From NCBI RefSeq assembly GCF_000337095.1, contig NZ_AOIV01000011.1:15594-79593 (forward strand): 64,000 nt of DNA, in the 5' to 3' direction. This DNA comes from Halogeometricum pallidum JCM 14848. Its GTDB lineage: Archaea; Halobacteriota; Halobacteria; Halobacteriales; Haloferacaceae. Shown here in pieces: positions 43,939 to 52,166 of the stretch; the stretch's first letter is position 1; every line of letters starts with the position of its first letter. Under the pieces are notes generated by a model that worked only from the letters and a program-made list of their open reading frames with translations, was not told the origin of the DNA and searched no databases. The translations under genes were made by a program, and so were the position numbers.

Positions 43939-45276
43939 ATGACGAATCTGCACTCGTATGACCTCGTGATTCTCGGCGGTGGCGCAGCGGCCTTCGCGGC
44001 TATCACGGAGGCCGACCGGCGGGGCCTCTCAACCGCGATGGTGAACACTGGACTGCCACTCGGCGGGACGTGCGTGAACGTCGGCTGTGTGCCGAGCAAG
44101 CACCTCCTCGAAGTAGCGAAAACGGCCTACGAGCCGCCGCACAACCCCTTCGACGCGGTCGAATACGACGATGACCAGCCCACCACGGACTGGGCTGCGG
44201 CCATCGACGAAAAGGACGAGATAGTCGCATCGCTGCGCGAACAGAACTACGTCGACGTGGCGGAACACTTCGACACGGACGTCTACGAGGGATACGGCCG
44301 CTTCGTCGATGATGCGACCATCGGAGTCGTTGAGGGCGCCGACGCCGGCACGACGATTACCGGAGAGAAAGCGCTCGTCGCGACCGGTAGTTCTCCGGAT
44401 ATCGCACCTATCCACGGCATCGACGCGGTGAGTTACGAAACCAGTGAGAGCATCCTCGACCGCCGCGACCTCCCTGAGAGCGTCGTGATGATTGGTGCCG
44501 GATACGTCGCGATGGAGTGGGGCCAGATCCTCCACCGCATGGGAGCGGACGTGACGATACTCCAACGGTCGAGCCACGTCTTGTCCAGTATGGAGGGGCT
44601 GCTCGGACGCGAACTCCGGCGGTGCTTCGAGGTAGAGGGAATCGCTGTCGAGACGGACGTGGACGTCCAGCGCGTCTCCGAGGGCAGCGAGACGGAAGAG
44701 GGTGTCACTGTTGAGGCCGCCGTCGACGGTATTTCGCGGACGTTTGCGACCAGCGACCTCTTCGTGGCCACTGGCGTCAGCCCGAACACCGACGATATCG
44801 GACTAGACGAAATCGGCGTCGAGACCGAGGTGTCGGGCGCAGTCGTCGTTGACGATGAGTTCCGGACGGCGAACCCCGACGTGTACGCCGCGGGCGACTG
44901 CATCGGAGAACCGATGCTGGAGACCGTCGCCGCCAAGGAGGGCAACCACGCAGTGAGGAACGCGTTCGGAGAGAAGAGCGCGACCGTCGACTACCACGTC
45001 GTCCCGAAGGTGGTGTTCACGAGCCCGGAGGTGGCCGCCGTCGGGACGACGGAACTCGAGTACATGGACGAACACGGAATCTGCACGTGCCGGACGGTGG
45101 AGATGGAGGATGTCCCGAAGGCGAAGGCCGTTGAAGACACTCGTGGGTTAGTGCAGGTCGTCAAACACCACGAGACCGACGAGATCGTCGGCGTCCACAT
45201 GGTCGGGCCGCGGGCCGCCGACATAATTCCCGAGGCGACGCTGGCAGTCAAATTCGGTCTCGCCGTCGACACGTGA
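43939..45276 (+). CDS. MerA-like pyridine nucleotide-disulfide oxidoreductase, short C-terminus
   Basis: 445 residues. FAD motif YDLVILGGGAAAFAAITEAD; redox-active disulfide GGTCVNVGCVPSKHLLE (Cys about 47 and 52); NADPH motif VVMIGAGYVAMEWGQIL; second FAD motif VYAAGDCIGEPML. The order and the residues before CVNVGC are those of mercuric reductases. The dimerisation domain stops at LAVKFGLAVDT; about 35 residues with the aromatic or His-Glu element and the terminal Cys pair of MerA are missing. No N-terminal HMA domain. Possibly truncated and inactive, or a different disulfide reductase. Confidence 0.75.
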   Translation: MTNLHSYDLVILGGGAAAFAAITEADRRGLSTAMVNTGLPLGGTCVNVGCVPSKHLLEVAKTAYEPPHNPFDAVEYDDDQPTTDWAAAIDEKDEIVASLREQNYVDVAEHFDTDVYEGYGRFVDDATIGVVEGADAGTTITGEKALVATGSSPDIAPIHGIDAVSYETSESILDRRDLPESVVMIGAGYVAMEWGQILHRMGADVTILQRSSHVLSSMEGLLGRELRRCFEVEGIAVETDVDVQRVSEGSETEEGVTVEAAVDGISRTFATSDLFVATGVSPNTDDIGLDEIGVETEVSGAVVVDDEFRTANPDVYAAGDCIGEPMLETVAAKEGNHAVRNAFGEKSATVDYHVVPKVVFTSPEVAAVGTTELEYMDEHGICTCRTVEMEDVPKAKAVEDTRGLVQVVKHHETDEIVGVHMVGPRAADIIPEATLAVKFGLAVDT

Positions 45277-45418
45277 ACGGTGGATGACTCGGCGTGTCGG
45301 GCCATCAGGTATCGCTCGTTACGACCGCTAGGCGCCCGCAGCCCCGGACTGTCCCTCAGAATCAACAGTCCGGTATTTATCAGATATGTTATTATACTAT
45401 AGTGATGTTTGTTACCTG

Positions 45419-46513
45419 ATGGCACTAACCGCGGGACAGGATCTGTACGCCTCAGTCGGCGAGGAGGGACTCAATCGGTTCGTTCGGCATCTGTTCCGTC
45501 AGCGTCCCTCTCTGTTCACCTTCGCAACGCCGGGCATCGCCGCGTACGCGGACGAGTTTCTCGATCCAGCGGTTCCGCTGTCGGGCGCACAGGTCGCGCG
45601 GAGCCAGCCCCGCGTCAGCGAACTGTCGAGGATTCCCGTGCTCGGGACAGACGGCCCCGTCGAACTGGAGTACTGCGTGCAGCTGACGGCTTTCGAGTTC
45701 GACTTCCATCCCGGCGACGAGTTCGAGCTCCCCGTGGGCGGAGAGCTGGAGGCACAGCAGTTCGGCGTGCACGCGGCGTTCGCCGTGGGGCTCGGCTGTC
45801 CAAAGGATGCTGCCCCAGATTTCAGACGACGGATCCGTGACCGGTCGATCTTCGAGGGAAATGTCCTGAGTGTCCTCCAGTCCCGAGGAGTCGAAACGCC
45901 CCCCGGTCAACGGTCGGTCGACCGCGGGGAGGCCATGGACGGATTGACGGGCGGACGCCCGCTCGCTGACGGCGGCCGAGCGTCGGGGTCGGCGTCGGTA
46001 GCGCGGTTCGGCTTCTTCCCCGCCGGACCGGGGCGGGACCGGTTCGGCGGCGGCGACCAGCGAGTCCTCGCCCCGCCGGACGTGGAGTTGATCAGGAAGC
46101 CGGACGTCACGATGCACCGCTTCGAGCTGCACGCGTTCCTCGTCGGCGGCGTCGACATCGGAACCGACGGGGACGAGGACGGAAACGGGGACGCGTTCGC
46201 GTTCGAACTTGACCACCTCGAACTCGGCGGGGGAGACGACGGCTCGGCGATCGATCTTCCGACCGGCCTGAAGAACAGCATCGAGTGCTACGTCGACCTC
46301 TACGTCAGGCACGTCGTCCTGCCGAGCGTCTCGGAGATGATCCAGAGCACCGTCGCGAGCGTCCTCGACAACGACCTCCTGAAGACGGAGCTCACGCCGG
46401 AGGATCCGACGGCCCGCTTCCCGGAGACGGATGCGATTCCCGACAACCCGAACCTCGCGGACGACCGGCTCGAAGTGTATGTCGACCTCGACATCACGGG
46501 AGACGGGCAGTGA
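45419..46513 (+). CDS. Unknown beta-rich protein A of a four-gene operon
   Basis: 364 residues from ATG 45419; TTATTATA at 45389-45396 lies about 25 bases upstream, fitting a leaderless start. No signal peptide or membrane helix. The N-terminus LYASVGEEGLNRFVRHLFRQ is matched by VAVSEDGLNEQLQAV in the next protein. The rest alternates polar and hydrophobic residues as in long beta strands (VELEYCVQLTAFEFDFHP, RFELHAFLVGGVDIG), with a Gly/Asp-rich linker at about 155-220. The shape hints at a lipid-binding TULIP-like or similar fold (weak inference). Overlaps the next gene (GTGA). Confidence 0.65.
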   Translation: MALTAGQDLYASVGEEGLNRFVRHLFRQRPSLFTFATPGIAAYADEFLDPAVPLSGAQVARSQPRVSELSRIPVLGTDGPVELEYCVQLTAFEFDFHPGDEFELPVGGELEAQQFGVHAAFAVGLGCPKDAAPDFRRRIRDRSIFEGNVLSVLQSRGVETPPGQRSVDRGEAMDGLTGGRPLADGGRASGSASVARFGFFPAGPGRDRFGGGDQRVLAPPDVELIRKPDVTMHRFELHAFLVGGVDIGTDGDEDGNGDAFAFELDHLELGGGDDGSAIDLPTGLKNSIECYVDLYVRHVVLPSVSEMIQSTVASVLDNDLLKTELTPEDPTARFPETDAIPDNPNLADDRLEVYVDLDITGDGQ

Positions 46514-47445
46514 GCCAGCTGACCGTCGCCGTCTCGGAGGACGGCCTGAACGAACAGCTGCAGGCTGTCCAGGAGAACGTCGCCGTCGAGATCGAGGGGA
46601 CGTTCGGGGAGGGCGGGTTCGAGGTGGCGTACGAACTGGGCGTCAGACTGGAGGAGGGGACCGTCGAACTTCGGCCCGACCGGTTCGACCTGGACGAACT
46701 CGATGTCGTCTACGACCCGGTGCGCTTCGAGGTCCGGTTCGATATCCCGGAGCTGTGTACCCCGTCCGTCTGCATCCCCGGCTTCCTGGGCCTCGGCGAG
46801 ACGTGCCTCCCCCAGATATGCTTGTTCGAGACCGACCCCGACCTCTCGTTCGTCCTGGACCTCGGTGGCATCGTAGAGTCGGAGGTGTCGGCACTGCTGG
46901 CGGCGCACGTCGAGTTCTTCGAGAACCCCGACCGGACGCCCGGGATGACCGACCTCGACGCGTACGACGACGACGTGCTGGACGCGTGGCACGTCGTGAT
47001 CGAGCCGGTCACGTTCGACATCGACATCGTGGACTTGGCGGACACGGTCGGGAACGCTCTGGAAAAGCGACTGGGCGACGAGATCCAGTCCCTCATCGAC
47101 GCGATCCCGGGCGCCTCGCAGGTGATTTCGGCCGCAGCCGTCTTCGACTTCCTCCGCGACACCTTCGACATCTTCGACGACCTCCAAGAGGCGATCCACG
47201 ACGAGTTCGAGACGGGAGCCAGCCTCGGCGGGACGATCCTCTTCGAGCTGGCCGAGCAGTTCGCCCGCACGAAGCCCATCACCATCCCGACGCCGTTCCC
47301 CGCCGCGGAGGACGACCCCGAGACGGCGGCGGAGGAGGGTCGGGACGTCGTACTCGTGCCAGTGCTCCTCCCGCTGGAGCGCCCGCGGGTGGAGGTGACC
47401 GACGAGGAACTGATCGTTGGCCTGGACGTGGGGGTGGAACAGTGA
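46510..47445 (+). CDS. Unknown beta-rich protein B with two CX4C pairs
   Basis: 311 residues from GTG 46510 overlapping the stop of protein A. It begins SQLTVAVSEDGLNEQLQAVQ, then repeated long strands (FEVAYELGVRLEEGTVELRP, YDPVRFEVRFDIPELC). Four cysteines form two CX4C pairs (CTPSVC and CLPQIC, residues about 82-107), rare in haloarchaeal cytosolic proteins and possibly a metal site or disulfides. A helical region at about 175-250 (LGDEIQSLIDAIPGASQVIS) precedes a final strand-rich part. Related to protein A in start motif and layout. Overlaps the next gene (GTGA). Confidence 0.65.
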   Translation: MSQLTVAVSEDGLNEQLQAVQENVAVEIEGTFGEGGFEVAYELGVRLEEGTVELRPDRFDLDELDVVYDPVRFEVRFDIPELCTPSVCIPGFLGLGETCLPQICLFETDPDLSFVLDLGGIVESEVSALLAAHVEFFENPDRTPGMTDLDAYDDDVLDAWHVVIEPVTFDIDIVDLADTVGNALEKRLGDEIQSLIDAIPGASQVISAAAVFDFLRDTFDIFDDLQEAIHDEFETGASLGGTILFELAEQFARTKPITIPTPFPAAEDDPETAAEEGRDVVLVPVLLPLERPRVEVTDEELIVGLDVGVEQ

Positions 47446-48614
47446 CGCTACGAGCCAACCGGCACGTCCTAGCAGCGACCCGTGTAGACAGCGGTGCGCT
47501 GACTCAGGTCGGCGTCGTGCTCCACCGGTTCGACGAACCCGGGACGTACCAGTGCCGGGTCTTTCGCGGCGAACGGCTCGCGGGCCGCTGCTTCGTCGTC
47601 GTCGACCCCGACGCCGGGGCCTCGGACGCGACCGTCGACCTCGCCGAGGTCGGACACGACGGCTCCACGCCGTCGACGGGCGCCATCGAGGCGGACGACC
47701 CGACGTACCGCGTTCACCCGAACGGGGTCGTCATCTTCCACGTCTCGCGCGGTCCGGGTAGTTACCACGTGGTCGCCAGCCGACCACGGGACGGCGGCGA
47801 GGGGTTCGAGACGGTGTTCGACAGCACCAGCCTCGGCACCGACGACGTCTTCCTCGCCCGACCGGTACGACCGGGCCGCTACACGGTGACGAACGCTCAC
47901 TCGAACGCGGAGGGCGAACTGGTGGTGACCCGTCCCGAGGAAGGTGACCTCTTCACGCCGCGAGTGCCGGTGTCCGCGACGATCGGTGGTGCTGTCGACC
48001 CCGAACGCGTCGAGACGGTCGCCGCGCAGGGCGTCGCGTACCGCGTCGAGCGCCGCGCTCGCGTCGTCGTCGAACACGAGGCGGACCTCGAGTCCGACCG
48101 CGAGGACGAGAACCGGGAGCCAGTACGACCCCGTCCTCGGCCTCGTCCCGGCCGATCAATCGTCGGACGGCGGCCGTCCGACGACCGCTTCACGCTCGTC
48201 CACCCCGAGATCGGGGAGCGTTCGGACGCGATCCCGGTGGACGTGATCGAGTCGATCGGCGAGGCGAACGCTGGGGGGCTGGCGAGCGTGGGCGTCAGGT
48301 CGGTGGCCGACCTCGCCCGGATGAACCCTGCATCCGTCGCGCGTGCGATCGACGCGAGCCCCGAGCGGGCGAGCCGGCTCGTCGAGACGGCCCGGCTCGT
48401 GACGCTCGGCGCGAGTTCGACCACCGCCGACCTTCTCACACGGCTCGGCGAGACCGGTCGGACGATCGCGGGAGCGGATCCCGAGAATCTCCTCAAGCGG
48501 ATCCGAACGGGGATTGCCGAGGGCGAGCTCCCGGAATCGGACGGCTTCGACCCGGCGATCTCGGAGTTGGGACCTCTCGTCGCGAACGCTAATCGGTTCG
48601 GAGTCCATGACTAA
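47442..48614 (+). CDS. Beta-sandwich/HhH protein C of the unknown operon
   Basis: 390 residues from GTG 47442. Two beta-sandwich-like repeats lie at about 10-75 (ALTQVGVVLHRFDEPGTYQC RVFRG) and 88-165 (VIFHVSRGPGSYHVVASRPR). A disordered Arg/Pro/Asp linker (about 215-250) follows, then a helix-hairpin-helix module (VIESIGEANAGGLASVGVRS, VADLARMNPASVARAIDASP) as in DUF4332-type domains, and a conserved tail of 80 residues. The gene is visibly GC-rich: 47 of 60 bases at 48001-48060. The tail is duplicated at 41497. Function unknown; the HhH could bind DNA or protein. Confidence 0.65.
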   Translation: MTLRANRHVLAATRVDSGALTQVGVVLHRFDEPGTYQCRVFRGERLAGRCFVVVDPDAGASDATVDLAEVGHDGSTPSTGAIEADDPTYRVHPNGVVIFHVSRGPGSYHVVASRPRDGGEGFETVFDSTSLGTDDVFLARPVRPGRYTVTNAHSNAEGELVVTRPEEGDLFTPRVPVSATIGGAVDPERVETVAAQGVAYRVERRARVVVEHEADLESDREDENREPVRPRPRPRPGRSIVGRRPSDDRFTLVHPEIGERSDAIPVDVIESIGEANAGGLASVGVRSVADLARMNPASVARAIDASPERASRLVETARLVTLGASSTTADLLTRLGETGRTIAGADPENLLKRIRTGIAEGELPESDGFDPAISELGPLVANANRFGVHD

Positions 48615-48707
48615 TGGAGGGCGGTTATCAGAGTGGCCGCCAATCAGGATCGTCGCGACGAACTGGCCCGCTATCGTAATCAAGCTCGACTGCGATCCGA
48701 AGATAGG
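48371..48707 (+). repeat. Segmental duplication, copy B (of 41499-41838)
   Basis: The parent copy, continuous with the full HhH gene. Alignment with 41499-41838 starts in the middle of the HhH gene tail and ends inside the small ORF. Confidence 0.85.
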
Positions 48708-48771
48708 TGGAGGCGAGACAGTTAGACACGCCGACGTCCCCCGATTCGCCGATAGGTTTAGCCAACGATAG
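48607..48771 (+). CDS. Small ORF D of the unknown operon
   Basis: 54 residues starting inside the end of protein C (CATGACTAA), MTNGGRLSEWPPIRIVATNW, then IVIKLDCDPKIGGGETV. Conserved in the duplicate at 41735 with only in-frame length change. Too small for domain assignment; overlap suggests co-translation with protein C. Confidence 0.45.
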   Translation: MTNGGRLSEWPPIRIVATNWPAIVIKLDCDPKIGGGETVRHADVPRFADRFSQR

Positions 48772-48962
48772 AGTCGAGAAGTTAACCAACAACGGGTAGG
48801 CGCGACGTCCCTGACGACCCGGAAGCCCGACGTGAGGAGCTACCTCCCCAAACGGAATCGAGTCTCACGACTACCTGAGCGACTGGCAGAGAATCAACGA
48901 CGTGAGCGAAGGATCGAAGCCATCGTGCGAACGTTGATTGCCTCGGCAGTTCACATAGGATC

Positions 48963-49391
48963 ATGGCCGAGTTTCCAGACGAACGACAGCTCGTACTACG
49001 GGCGCGCTCTCAGTTGGATCAGTGGACGAAACATGCCCGAATGGAGGCGTACGCTGAGCTGTTCGAAGGTGACGATCCCGTCCTCTCCCGGGATGAGGTT
49101 CGATTGCTCGATGCGCTCGACTCCGAACTGGAGCGAGAGGGTGGCGATGGTGTCTGGGGGACCGATCAGTACGGAATCCACACGGCTGGGACCTCAAGTT
49201 CGGATACTTCTCCCGGAGTAGTCTGCGTGTACCACCCACAGATCACCAAAGACTCCGTCCTTCGTGGGGCCGACGATCTCGACGACGAAACCGAAGAACG
49301 ACTCAACGCTGCACTCTGGAGGTACAGTGAGCGCGTCGCGACACTCATCGAAAGAGAACTCGACGAGTTCATCCGTCACACACAGGGTTAG
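48963..49391 (+). CDS. Haloarchaeal conserved hypothetical (DUF7539-like)
   Basis: 142 residues, acidic and soluble: MAEFPDERQLVLRARSQLDQ ... AELFEGDDPVLSRDEVRLLD ... LEREGGDGVWGTDQYGI ... VVCVYHPQITKDSVLRGADD. This matches a family I recall from many haloarchaeal genomes as DUF7539 (name from memory). Single-domain, no metal motif; function unknown. Confidence 0.65.
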   Translation: MAEFPDERQLVLRARSQLDQWTKHARMEAYAELFEGDDPVLSRDEVRLLDALDSELEREGGDGVWGTDQYGIHTAGTSSSDTSPGVVCVYHPQITKDSVLRGADDLDDETEERLNAALWRYSERVATLIERELDEFIRHTQG

Positions 49392-49728
49392 GCCCCAACC
49401 GGCACCCACGAGGTGCTGCTCGGGACCGACGGGCTGTTCGCGAACTTCTGGCGGGTGCAACCGGAGATATCGCGTCACTGTCCCGGGAGTTCCTCGAACG
49501 CGCTCTCCGTCGGCAGGCGGTCGTCGACCTCGCGGACGGAGAACCCGAGGAACGGTCGGGCTGAGCAGACACTCGAACGGGGCCACGACGTGGCCGTTCG
49601 GACCAATCACCCGAGCGGGTCCCGTTCGACGGCGGCTGGCTGACCGTCATTGGCGTCTCTACGCGGAGACGGTCCGAAAGAAACTATCTGCTCCGCCGAC
49701 GACTCGTGAACCGGGACCGGGAACACTC
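49392..49728. other. Intergenic with weak remnants
   Basis: 337 bases. A plus frame ending near 49563 (LSREFLERALRRQAVVDLAD then GEPEERSG and stop) has coding-like composition and may be the end of a lost gene. The long frame running through this region into the antiporter lacks a convincing start before 49729. Confidence 0.4.
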
Positions 49729-51006
49729 ATGTCGTCGGCCACCGCGCTCGGAACGACGCCGAAGTTTCTCGTCTTGGTAGCGCTGTTGCTGGTCGTCGCG
49801 CGAGCTCTCGGGAGCGTGACCGAGCGCCTCGGACTCACCCGCGTCGTCGGCGAACTCGGGACCGGATTCGTCCTCGGTCCCTCGGTGTTCAGTCGTCTCC
49901 TCCCTTCGATGTACGACCCGCTGGCCCCGGCGGTCGCGTCCACGTTGTTGAGCGACCTCTCGCTGCTCGGGCTGGTGTTACTCTTGACACTGGCCGGCCT
50001 CGAGACCGACGTCGAACTCGTTCGGTCGTACGCCCGCGACGTGATCACCATCGGCTCCGTCGGCGTCGCCGTCCCGTTTGCGTTCGGGCTCGCGTTCGGG
50101 TTGGTTATTCCGGCGTTTCTCCTGACCGATACGACGCCTCGACTGGTATTCGCACTCTTTCTCGCGACGTCGCTGTGTATCTCCGCGATTCCTGTGATCG
50201 TCCGCATCCTCATCGACCTCGAGGCGTTCGACAGCACGTTCGGCCAGCGGACGGTGGCGACGGCGATGTACACCGACGTGGTCGGGTGGCTTCTGCTGAG
50301 CGTCGTGGTCGGGGTCGCCCGCGTCGGCCGGCTCGACCTTCGGGCGGTCGGTGCCGTACTGCTCACGCTCCTGAGCGTCCTACTCGGAGCGGTCTTCCTG
50401 GGTCAGCGCGTCGTCGACGCGGCCCTCGCGCATCTCGACGAAGCCGACGTTCGGAGCCACCTCGTCGTCGTGGTCGCCGCAGCGGTCGGGGGGAGCGCAC
50501 TCACGTACGCCGCCGGCATCGAACCGGCGCTGGGCGCGTTCGCGGTCGGACTGTTGTTCGCCCGAGCCGGCGGCATCCCCGAGCGGGCACGGGCGGCGCT
50601 CGAACGGGTGACGTTGGGAGTGTTCGCGCCCCTGTTCTTCGGCGTCGCCGGCCTGAACGCCGACCTGGGCCTGCTGTTCGATCCGACGGTCGCTGTCGTC
50701 GGCACGGCGACGTTCGTCATCGCGACGGTCGGAAAGATCGGCGGCGTGTACCTCGCGGCCTCGTGGCTCGGGTACGACGGACCGGAGGCGGTCGGGATGG
50801 GAATCGGACTGAACGCCCGTGGAGCCATCGAAATCGTCGTCGCGACGGTCGGGTTGGAGTTGGGAATACTGAGCACTCGGATGTACACGGTCGTCATCGC
50901 CGTGGCGGTCCTGACGTCGGCGATGACGCCTCCGTTGCTCCGGCGAGTGCTCCGGGGAATCCCGGGCGACTCGACTCCCCGGCGGGCGCCTGAATCGGTC
51001 GAATAG
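49729..51006 (+). CDS. CPA2-type cation:proton antiporter
   Basis: 425 residues from ATG 49729; the frame is open for 465 bases upstream but codon use there is unlike coding DNA. About 12-13 membrane segments with GTGFVLGPSVFSRLLP, LLTLAGLETDVELV, YTDVVGWLLLSVVVG (transport Asp) and MGIGLNARGAIEIVVATVGL, the Kef/CPA2 core. No TrkA tail, unlike the protein at 23115. Na+ or K+/H+ exchange is expected. Confidence 0.85.
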   Translation: MSSATALGTTPKFLVLVALLLVVARALGSVTERLGLTRVVGELGTGFVLGPSVFSRLLPSMYDPLAPAVASTLLSDLSLLGLVLLLTLAGLETDVELVRSYARDVITIGSVGVAVPFAFGLAFGLVIPAFLLTDTTPRLVFALFLATSLCISAIPVIVRILIDLEAFDSTFGQRTVATAMYTDVVGWLLLSVVVGVARVGRLDLRAVGAVLLTLLSVLLGAVFLGQRVVDAALAHLDEADVRSHLVVVVAAAVGGSALTYAAGIEPALGAFAVGLLFARAGGIPERARAALERVTLGVFAPLFFGVAGLNADLGLLFDPTVAVVGTATFVIATVGKIGGVYLAASWLGYDGPEAVGMGIGLNARGAIEIVVATVGLELGILSTRMYTVVIAVAVLTSAMTPPLLRRVLRGIPGDSTPRRAPESVE

Positions 51007-51107
51007 GTCGCGATCCGGGTGGTTCACGGGGATGCAACGCAGAGCGCTGGCTAGGTCGTCCGGTCGGCCGCCGTCGAACGAGCTATCCGGGATACAGAAC
51101 TCGGAAC

Positions 51108-51398
51108 TCACGCCCCGAGCCAGTCGTTGTCGCTGACTTCGTAACCGCTCTTCTGACAGAACTTCCGGCCCCGTTGACGGACCGCTCGGGAGCTCGGTCG
51201 CTCACCCGTCGACCGCATCTGTTCGACGATCCAGTCGGTCACCACCGCCACTCCCTCGTCGTCGTCGTCCGGGGTGATGTCCTCGAGCGCCCGGAACGTC
51301 CGCTCGTAGGCTTCGTACTGATCGCCTCGGTCATCGTCGCGCAGGCCCTCTTTCGACTCGGCCTCGCTGATACGCTGCATCGCAGTGTCGATAGACAT
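51108..51398 (-). CDS. Small acidic haloarchaeal protein
   Basis: 96 residues from ATG 51398 (MSIDTAMQRISEAESKEGLR ... FRALEDITPDDDDEG ... GRKFCQKSGYEVSDNDWLGA). Helical, acidic, no motif I recognise. Convergent with the antiporter. Confidence 0.55.
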   Translation of the reverse strand: MSIDTAMQRISEAESKEGLRDDDRGDQYEAYERTFRALEDITPDDDDEGVAVVTDWIVEQMRSTGERPSSRAVRQRGRKFCQKSGYEVSDNDWLGA

Positions 51399-51845
51399 AG
51401 CCCACGATAGGACGCGAAGCGATGTAAAGAAGAGGTGTCCCCAATCGGAATGCGAAGGTGCGACCACGGCCCGGAGCACACGGTTCCGTGAGTCGTCGTC
51501 GGAGCATCACGAGCCGTGGTCGCTGCGCTGGGAACGGACGCCGGAGCTCCGACTCACGATGAACAGAAGTCATTACAGGAATATACTTGTAACGAGATAC
51601 TCGTTTCTAAGGCGGTGTGTTTAACAGGGTGACAACAACGGCGAGTCGGTCGGGGTTTCCAACCAATGCGAGGCTGGAGTGCCACGGTCGAGCGACGGTC
51701 AATCGATGTCTCGCCGCGGGTCAGAGCCCAAGCCAACCGGAAACCGCTACAGCACGCGTCAACTTCCCACCGATCTCGGACACTTGTTGTGATAAAACGG
51801 GTGAGAAACTCCACGGGTTTTCACCGCCCAGCACCACGTAGCACT
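51399..51845. other. Intergenic, nothing identified
   Basis: 447 bases. GATAAAAC near 51790 might be a TATA for the HalOD1 gene. No gene seen. Confidence 0.4.
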
Positions 51846-52151
51846 GTGGAGTACGAGATTGAGGGCGGTGAATCTATCAGTATGGCCGTTGTGCGCGCGG
51901 TGAGCGTAGTCGAAGGTCGCAACCCGTCCTCCCTCCGAACGCTGACGGAGGTCGTCGATCCGGATGCGTTAGATGCGTTGTGTGCCCCGCACTACGGCGG
52001 AGTAGCTCGAACGGGTGGACGCGTCTCGTTCGTCTACAGCGGTTGCCACGTCACGGTTGACAACGGCGAGTATCTCACTGTTCAACCGCTCGAAGACCGC
52101 CTCTACGACGAATCCGATCCGGGGCCTACCGACGGACGGGTGAGCCGATGA
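51846..52151 (+). CDS. HalOD1 output-domain protein
   Basis: 101 residues from GTG 51846 (VEYEIEGGESISMAVVRAVS ... EVVDPDALDAL ... GRVSFVYSGCHVTVDNGEYL). This is a complete stand-alone HalOD1 domain, a haloarchaeal output module usually found with sensor proteins. Longer upstream reading lacks codon bias. Downstream, the TrmB gene is convergent. Confidence 0.75.
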   Translation: MEYEIEGGESISMAVVRAVSVVEGRNPSSLRTLTEVVDPDALDALCAPHYGGVARTGGRVSFVYSGCHVTVDNGEYLTVQPLEDRLYDESDPGPTDGRVSR

Positions 52152-52166
52152 CCGCGTCTCTGCGGT

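Noticed and set aside
45452-46312. 286-residue minus-strand open frame
   Set aside because: Antisense to protein A; shows mirror-frame composition, while the plus frame has GTGA coupling and a promoter.
49264-49728. N-terminal extension of the CPA2 antiporter
   Set aside because: The frame is open, but codon use is non-coding and it overlaps the DUF7539-like gene; CPA2 proteins start with a membrane helix as from 49729.
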